The notes beneath the pieces were generated by a model. It was not told where the DNA came from and did not search any database. It saw nothing but the letters and a program-made list of their open reading frames with translations. The translations under genes and the position numbers were made by a program. A stretch of 8,416 nucleotides of DNA from positions 1-8,416 of the forward strand of contig CANQAW010000069.1 in the NCBI GenBank assembly GCA_947589525.1. Reading direction: 5' to 3'. This DNA is from Candidatus Gastranaerophilales bacterium (GTDB lineage Bacteria; Cyanobacteriota; Vampirovibrionia; Gastranaerophilales; Gastranaerophilaceae). This document shows, piece after piece, positions 6,731-8,416 of this stretch; within the stretch, counting starts at the first letter, position 1, and each line of letters starts with the position of its first letter.

Positions 6731-7571
6731 CTTTGTTATAGATAAATACATTATTGATGCGCTTAAAGAAGATATGTTTTATGGCGACATCACAACACAG
6801 GCGATTTGCACCAATTTAGACGAAAAGGAATTTGAAATATACCTGACTACAAGAAATGACGGCATTCTGGCAGGAAGTCAGGTGTTTTGCAGAGTCTTTG
6901 AATTACTTTCCGATGGTAAAGTTCAAATAACATTTTTCTTTGATGACGGCGATAAAATAAAAAAAGGCGACAAGCTGGCTAAAATCAAAGGCAATGCAAG
7001 ATATATATTGTCAGGCGAAAGGCTGGCGCTTAATTTTGTTCAAAAAATGTCAGGCATAGCAACATACACGGATAAATTTGCGCAAAAAATAAAAAAATAC
7101 AACGTAAATATAGCAGATACAAGAAAAAATACTCCTAACTTCAGAATATTTGAAAAATATTCGGTAAAAGTCGGTTCAAATAAGCTTCACCGCTTTAATT
7201 TATCAGATTGTGTCATGTTAAAAGACAATCATATTGCTCTATACAACAATTCAATAACAAAAGCAGTTGAACAGGTGAAAAAAGTAATCTCACATGCACA
7301 TAAAATTGAAGTCGAATGTGATACACAGCAACAGGTAATTGAAGCGCTTGAAAATAATGTTGATATTATAATGCTTGATAATATGACGATTGATGAAATG
7401 AAAAAATGCGTAAAATTAATCAATAAAAAAGCAATCGTTGAAGCCTCGGGAAATGTTACAATAGATAACATTGAAGAAATAGCAAAAACGGGTGTTGACG
7501 TTATATCAACAAGTGCAATCGTAATGAAAGCGCCCACCCTTGACCTTGCTTTTGACTATAATCCGAAATAA
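6708..7571 (+). CDS. nadC: Nicotinate-nucleotide pyrophosphorylase (carboxylating), quinolinate phosphoribosyltransferase
   Basis: NadC converts quinolinate and PRPP to nicotinate mononucleotide, CO2 and pyrophosphate, using the quinolinate that NadB and NadA make. The 287 residues are typical. The N-terminal domain has LKEDMFYGDITT (19-30). The barrel follows with GERLALNFVQKMSGIAT (103-119; R105), ADTRKNTP (136-143; R139, K140), HR (161-162), MLKDNHI (170-176; K172), EVE (201-203), IIMLDNM (220-226) and EASG (245-248). These cover the quinolinate and PRPP contacts of the family. The loop usually written GGGxxHR reads GSNKLHR here, a small deviation. The start overlaps nadB by 23 nt, with only a purine-rich stretch upstream. 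No nadA is present in the window. The stop is 6 nt from the end of the convergent regulator gene. Confidence 0.95.
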   Translation: MNKFYLDNFVIDKYIIDALKEDMFYGDITTQAICTNLDEKEFEIYLTTRNDGILAGSQVFCRVFELLSDGKVQITFFFDDGDKIKKGDKLAKIKGNARYILSGERLALNFVQKMSGIATYTDKFAQKIKKYNVNIADTRKNTPNFRIFEKYSVKVGSNKLHRFNLSDCVMLKDNHIALYNNSITKAVEQVKKVISHAHKIEVECDTQQQVIEALENNVDIIMLDNMTIDEMKKCVKLINKKAIVEASGNVTIDNIEEIAKTGVDVISTSAIVMKAPTLDLAFDYNPK

Positions 7572-7577
7572 CTAAAA

Positions 7578-7973
7578 TTACTTAGAAGGTTTTCTTCCCC
7601 GATTGGAAGTCTTTTTTAAATTTTCTTGCTGAGTTTTAGTATCAATCTTTGCCAACTTAGCAGCTTTGGTAATATATTCAAGATAATCCTGCGGTTTAAT
7701 TTTATTCATTTCAAGGATTGCTAAAACAATCTTAACACCGGAAAGGTTTAGAGCTAAACTGCGAGTTAAGAATAAAATCAGCTTGGCTTTTTCCATATCG
7801 TTAAGAGAATAATTTCGTCTGTTTTTATCAGACCTTTCGGGCGAAAGGATACCTTCTTTATCATATATGCGTAATGTACGTTGGTGAACATTAAGCGCTT
7901 GAGAAATAGCGCTTATAGGAAGTATTGCCAATTCGTTTTTATTAGTAGTACTGTTTTTTTTCATAAGCCCCAT
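7578..7973 (-). CDS. MerR-family, HspR-like transcriptional regulator
   Basis: This 131-residue protein has one N-terminal MerR-type winged helix-turn-helix. LPISAISQALNVHQRTLRIYDKEG (18-41) contains the recognition helix with the HspR-style 'VH-x-x-T-L-R-I-Y' motif. LSPERSDKNRR-NYS (43-56) is the wing, and ALNLSGVKIVL (74-84) matches 'G-L-N-L-A-G-V-K' of HspR, repressor of the dnaK heat-shock operon in other bacteria. The effector region is very short and the protein has no cysteine, which argues against a thiol or metal sensor. The basic C-terminus ends RGRKPSK, like an AT-hook core. It lies 13 nt after rimO, so it is probably co-transcribed. The start is uncertain: the ATG at 7973 has no Shine-Dalgarno, and the ATG at 7964 follows GGGG by only 3 nt. 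No chaperone gene is nearby, so the HspR role is inferred from sequence only. Confidence 0.78.
   Translation of the reverse strand: MGLMKKNSTTNKNELAILPISAISQALNVHQRTLRIYDKEGILSPERSDKNRRNYSLNDMEKAKLILFLTRSLALNLSGVKIVLAILEMNKIKPQDYLEYITKAAKLAKIDTKTQQENLKKTSNRGRKPSK
7594..7617 (+). terminator. Possible terminator of nadB-nadC
   Basis: CTTCC (7594-7598) and GGAAG (7605-7609) form a 5-bp stem with a 6-nt loop, followed by TCTTTTTT (7610-7617). It begins 22 nt after the nadC stop and lies inside the 3' coding end of the opposing regulator gene. The stem is short, so strength is uncertain. Confidence 0.35.
7892..7915. repeat. TAAGCGCT-N8-AGCGCTTA inverted repeat inside the regulator gene
   Basis: A perfect 8-bp inverted repeat with an 8-nt spacer lies in the helix-turn-helix coding part of the HspR-like gene. 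It is unusually GC-rich for this window. Its geometry recalls that of heat-shock operators (two 7-9 bp arms, 7-9 nt apart), though the arm sequence matches neither CIRCE nor HAIR. It could equally be an mRNA hairpin or a chance product of Ser-Ala and Ala-Leu codons. Confidence 0.45.
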
Positions 7974-7986
7974 AGACAGTTAAATA

Positions 7987-8416
7987 TTACAAATCAATTA
8001 TACCATATAAATCATAATTTGACACTTTTTTAATTAAAACATTTACAATTTCACCCGGAGTAAAAAATTCATCGCTTTTTATATATACAAGTCCGTCAAT
8101 TTCAGGAGCGTCTTTATAGCTTCTGGCGACAATTTTGCCGTTCGGATAAATTTCTTCAATTATGCAGGGAATTACTCTGCCGATTAATTTTTTGTTAATT
8201 TCAAGAGAAATTTCTTTTTGAAGCTTCATCAGCTCTCTTTTTCTTTTATTTTTAACCGTTTGTTTAATTTGAGGTTTCAAATTATATGCGTAAGTGTCTT
8301 TTTCACGAGAATACGAAAAAACACCGACTCGGTCGAATTTCATTTCTTTAACAAAATTATACAAATGAGTAAATTCTTCCTCGCTTTCTGCGGGATATCC
8401 GACAATAAAAGTTGTT
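7987..8416 (-). CDS. rimO: Ribosomal protein S12 methylthiotransferase RimO (3' part, cut by window edge)
   Basis: RimO is a radical-SAM enzyme with two Fe-S clusters that methylthiolates the conserved aspartate of ribosomal protein S12. Only the last 142 residues are in the window; the N-terminal domain and the CxxxCxxC cluster lie beyond 8416. The visible part starts with TTFIVGYPAESEEEF, the end of the radical-SAM barrel, then DRVGVFSYSREKDT, the typical RimO 'F-x-Y-S-x-E-x-x-T' segment. RKRELMKLQKEIS is next, then a C-terminal TRAM domain (about the last 65 residues) with ARSYKDAPEIDG. The APEIDG motif and 'GVF-x-YS' favour RimO over the related tRNA enzyme MiaB. The frame runs open to the window edge with no start. 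The HspR-like gene follows 13 nt downstream. Confidence 0.88.
   Translation of the reverse strand, partial: TTFIVGYPAESEEEFTHLYNFVKEMKFDRVGVFSYSREKDTYAYNLKPQIKQTVKNKRKRELMKLQKEISLEINKKLIGRVIPCIIEEIYPNGKIVARSYKDAPEIDGLVYIKSDEFFTPGEIVNVLIKKVSNYDLYGIIDL

Noticed and set aside
7143..7161. GAATATT-AATATTC inverted repeat in nadC
   Set aside because: Low-complexity AT-rich coding sequence with a short spacer; expected by chance and without promoter context.
1..8416. CRISPR arrays, tRNA or rRNA genes, insertion sequences, prophage or riboswitches
   Set aside because: No spaced direct repeats, no tRNA-like cloverleaf and no transposase or integrase motifs were seen. The two main spacers (94 and 117 bp) are too short and AT-rich to show a structured leader.

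Overview
This is an AT-rich, gene-dense bacterial chromosome segment, mostly housekeeping genes. Nothing mobile is visible: no transposase, integrase, CRISPR array, tRNA or rRNA. I read seven full-length conserved genes (rbfA, truB, a GerMN-domain protein, lgt, gpmI, nadB, nadC). There is also an intact but divergent glycosyltransferase-like gene, a MerR/HspR-type regulator, the 3' part of rimO at the right edge, and perhaps the last codons of infB at the left edge. Base composition, Lgt, a GerMN protein in a translation operon and an HspR-like regulator suggest an AT-rich, perhaps host-associated bacterium. A Gastranaerophilales/Melainabacteria-type or other uncultured gut lineage is my guess, but the sequence alone does not fix the taxon.

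Layout, left to right. (1) Positions 1-1866, + strand: possible end of infB, then rbfA, truB and a membrane-anchored GerMN protein, packed as one transcription unit (1-nt overlap, then 1-nt gap). A good hairpin plus T-run just downstream lies inside the 3' end of the next, opposing gene. (2) 1867-2589, - strand: a 240-residue protein that follows the layout of GT11 alpha-1,2-fucosyltransferases but has lost both hallmark donor-binding motifs. This is the most unusual gene here. (3) 2684-3487, + strand: lgt, divergent from the GT11-like gene across a 94-bp spacer with overlapping TATAAT boxes. (4) 3455-4993, - strand: cofactor-independent phosphoglycerate mutase, overlapping the end of lgt tail to tail. 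(5) 4994-5110: divergent gpmI/nadB spacer with a 10-bp perfect inverted repeat. (6) 5111-7571, + strand: nadB and nadC, overlapping by 23 nt, two of the three steps from aspartate to nicotinate mononucleotide; nadA is not in the window. (7) 7578-8416, - strand: rimO (partial) followed by the HspR-like regulator, one operon entering from the right.

The genes serve ribosome maturation (RbfA), tRNA modification (TruB), ribosomal protein S12 modification (RimO), lipoprotein maturation (Lgt), glycolysis (GpmI) and de novo NAD synthesis (NadB, NadC). I do not see a clear multi-gene novel system. The items most worth following are the apparent pseudo-glycosyltransferase, the inverted repeat between gpmI and nadB, the inverted repeat inside the regulator gene, and the complete lack of spacer at all three convergent gene junctions.
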